From JAKORR01 sp964608495 (GTDB lineage: Bacteria; Armatimonadota; Zipacnadia; Zipacnadales; FEN-943): a stretch of DNA of 24,113 nucleotides. Shown piece after piece: positions 23,753 to 24,113 of the stretch. The position numbers and the translations under genes are program-made. The stretch lies in assembly GCA_964608495.1 (NCBI GenBank), contig CAZSOQ010000064.1, positions 1 through 24,113 on the forward strand, read 5' to 3'. Numbering within the stretch: position 1 is the first letter of the stretch; each line of letters begins with the position of its first letter. The notes under the pieces are model-generated. The model was not told the origin of the DNA and searched no databases. It saw only the letters and a program-made list of their open reading frames with translations.

Positions 23753-24084
23753 TCGAACTCACAGCTTACGAGCAACAGCGCCTCGTCACCGGCCGGACGC
23801 ACGCCCTCTGCGCCGCAGAGTCCACAGACCAGGTCGTCGGAGATGGGCACGATGCCGCAGCTCGGGCAATGGCCCAGTAGGCCGTCATGGGTGATCTGGA
23901 CAGGGAAGGGCTGCGCCCCGGCCTCCTCGGCGGCGTGGTCGAGCATCATCTGGAGGGATTCCTGGGTGATACCCGACAGCTCACTGACGCGGATGGTGAC
24001 CCGCGTGGTCCTGGAAGCGCCGGCACTGAGGCGCCGGTGTTCGGCAGCGTCAACAATGGCGTCAGCAAGGGAGTGTTCGTGCAT
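23749..24084 (-). CDS. hypA: Nickel-insertion protein HypA
   Basis: Nickel metallochaperone of 111 residues. It begins MHEHSL, with His2 as the known Ni ligand (position 4 is His where Leu is common). The zinc finger is CPSC (C73, C76) and CGLC (C87, C90). It hands nickel to the large subunit together with the GTPase HypB, which is not found in this window. ATG 24084 has a GAGGG site upstream. First visible gene of the operon; only 29 bases upstream are available. Confidence 0.95.
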   Translation of the reverse strand: MHEHSLADAIVDAAEHRRLSAGASRTTRVTIRVSELSGITQESLQMMLDHAAEEAGAQPFPVQITHDGLLGHCPSCGIVPISDDLVCGLCGAEGVRPAGDEALLLVSCEFE

Positions 24085-24092
24085 GGAGCCCT

Positions 24093-24108
24093 CGTGAAAG
24101 CGTTCACA
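24093..24108 (-). promoter_or_regulatory. CRP/FNR-superfamily-like palindrome before hypA
   Basis: CGTGA-N6-TCACA on the plus strand (24093-24108) reads TGTGA-N6-TCACG on the coding strand, nine of ten positions of the CRP half-site consensus. It lies eight bases from the hypA start codon and abuts its ribosome binding site, so it would lie at or downstream of the promoter. It may instead act as an mRNA hairpin (GTGAA/TTCAC). Confidence 0.4.
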
Positions 24109-24113
24109 AAGTA

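Noticed and set aside
1..24113. CRISPR arrays, insertion sequences, phage genes
   Set aside because: No regularly spaced repeats, transposase motifs or terminal inverted repeats were seen.

Overview
The window comes from a GC-rich bacterial chromosome with dense coding and very high GC at third codon positions. Most tRNA genes carry an encoded CCA. No gene here fixes the phylum. Ceramidase-like proteins without a visible signal peptide, a B12-dependent radical SAM protein, an ETF with a fused ferredoxin and a group 3b [NiFe] hydrogenase together suggest an uncultured anaerobic or facultative lineage of the Planctomycetota/Armatimonadota/Hydrogenedentota kind. That placement is inference only.

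Layout. Positions 1-2351 (+) hold two tandem paralogues of the neutral/alkaline ceramidase N-terminal-domain family; the first is cut by the window edge. Positions 2377-6961 (-) hold fixA-fixB-fixC-fixX followed by a PAP2-type phosphatase with a lipoprotein-like leader. FixB carries an extra N-terminal 2x[4Fe-4S] ferredoxin domain. Positions 7192-7955 (+) hold six tRNA genes, only Ser and Arg, with at least two intrinsic terminators and one recognisable promoter. Positions 8245-10810 (+) hold a two-gene K+ uptake system (TrkH/KtrB channel plus TrkA/KtrA gate). Positions 11001-12341 (+) hold a B12-binding radical SAM protein.

From 24084 down to 12417 (-) runs one compact probable operon of twelve genes: hypA-hypF-hypC-hypD-hypE, the four subunits of a group 3b NAD(P)-linked [NiFe] hydrogenase in the order hydB-hydG-hydD-hydA, the C-terminal processing protease, and a receiver-only response regulator with a membrane histidine kinase. 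hypB is not in the window. A CRP/FNR-like palindrome lies just upstream of hypA. A GC-rich hairpin at 12360-12392 lies between the convergent ends of this operon and the radical SAM gene.

How the genes fit together. The Hyp proteins build and insert the NiFe(CN)2CO centre into HydA, and the protease trims HydA's tail. HydD and HydB relay electrons to the flavin/NAD(P) subunit HydG. The two-component pair has a possible quinone- or redox-sensing motif and may adjust hydrogenase output. FixABCX is a separate redox module of the class that bifurcates NADH electrons to quinone and ferredoxin/flavodoxin. The two modules could jointly balance NAD(P)H, ferredoxin, quinone and H2. This functional link is inference from co-location.
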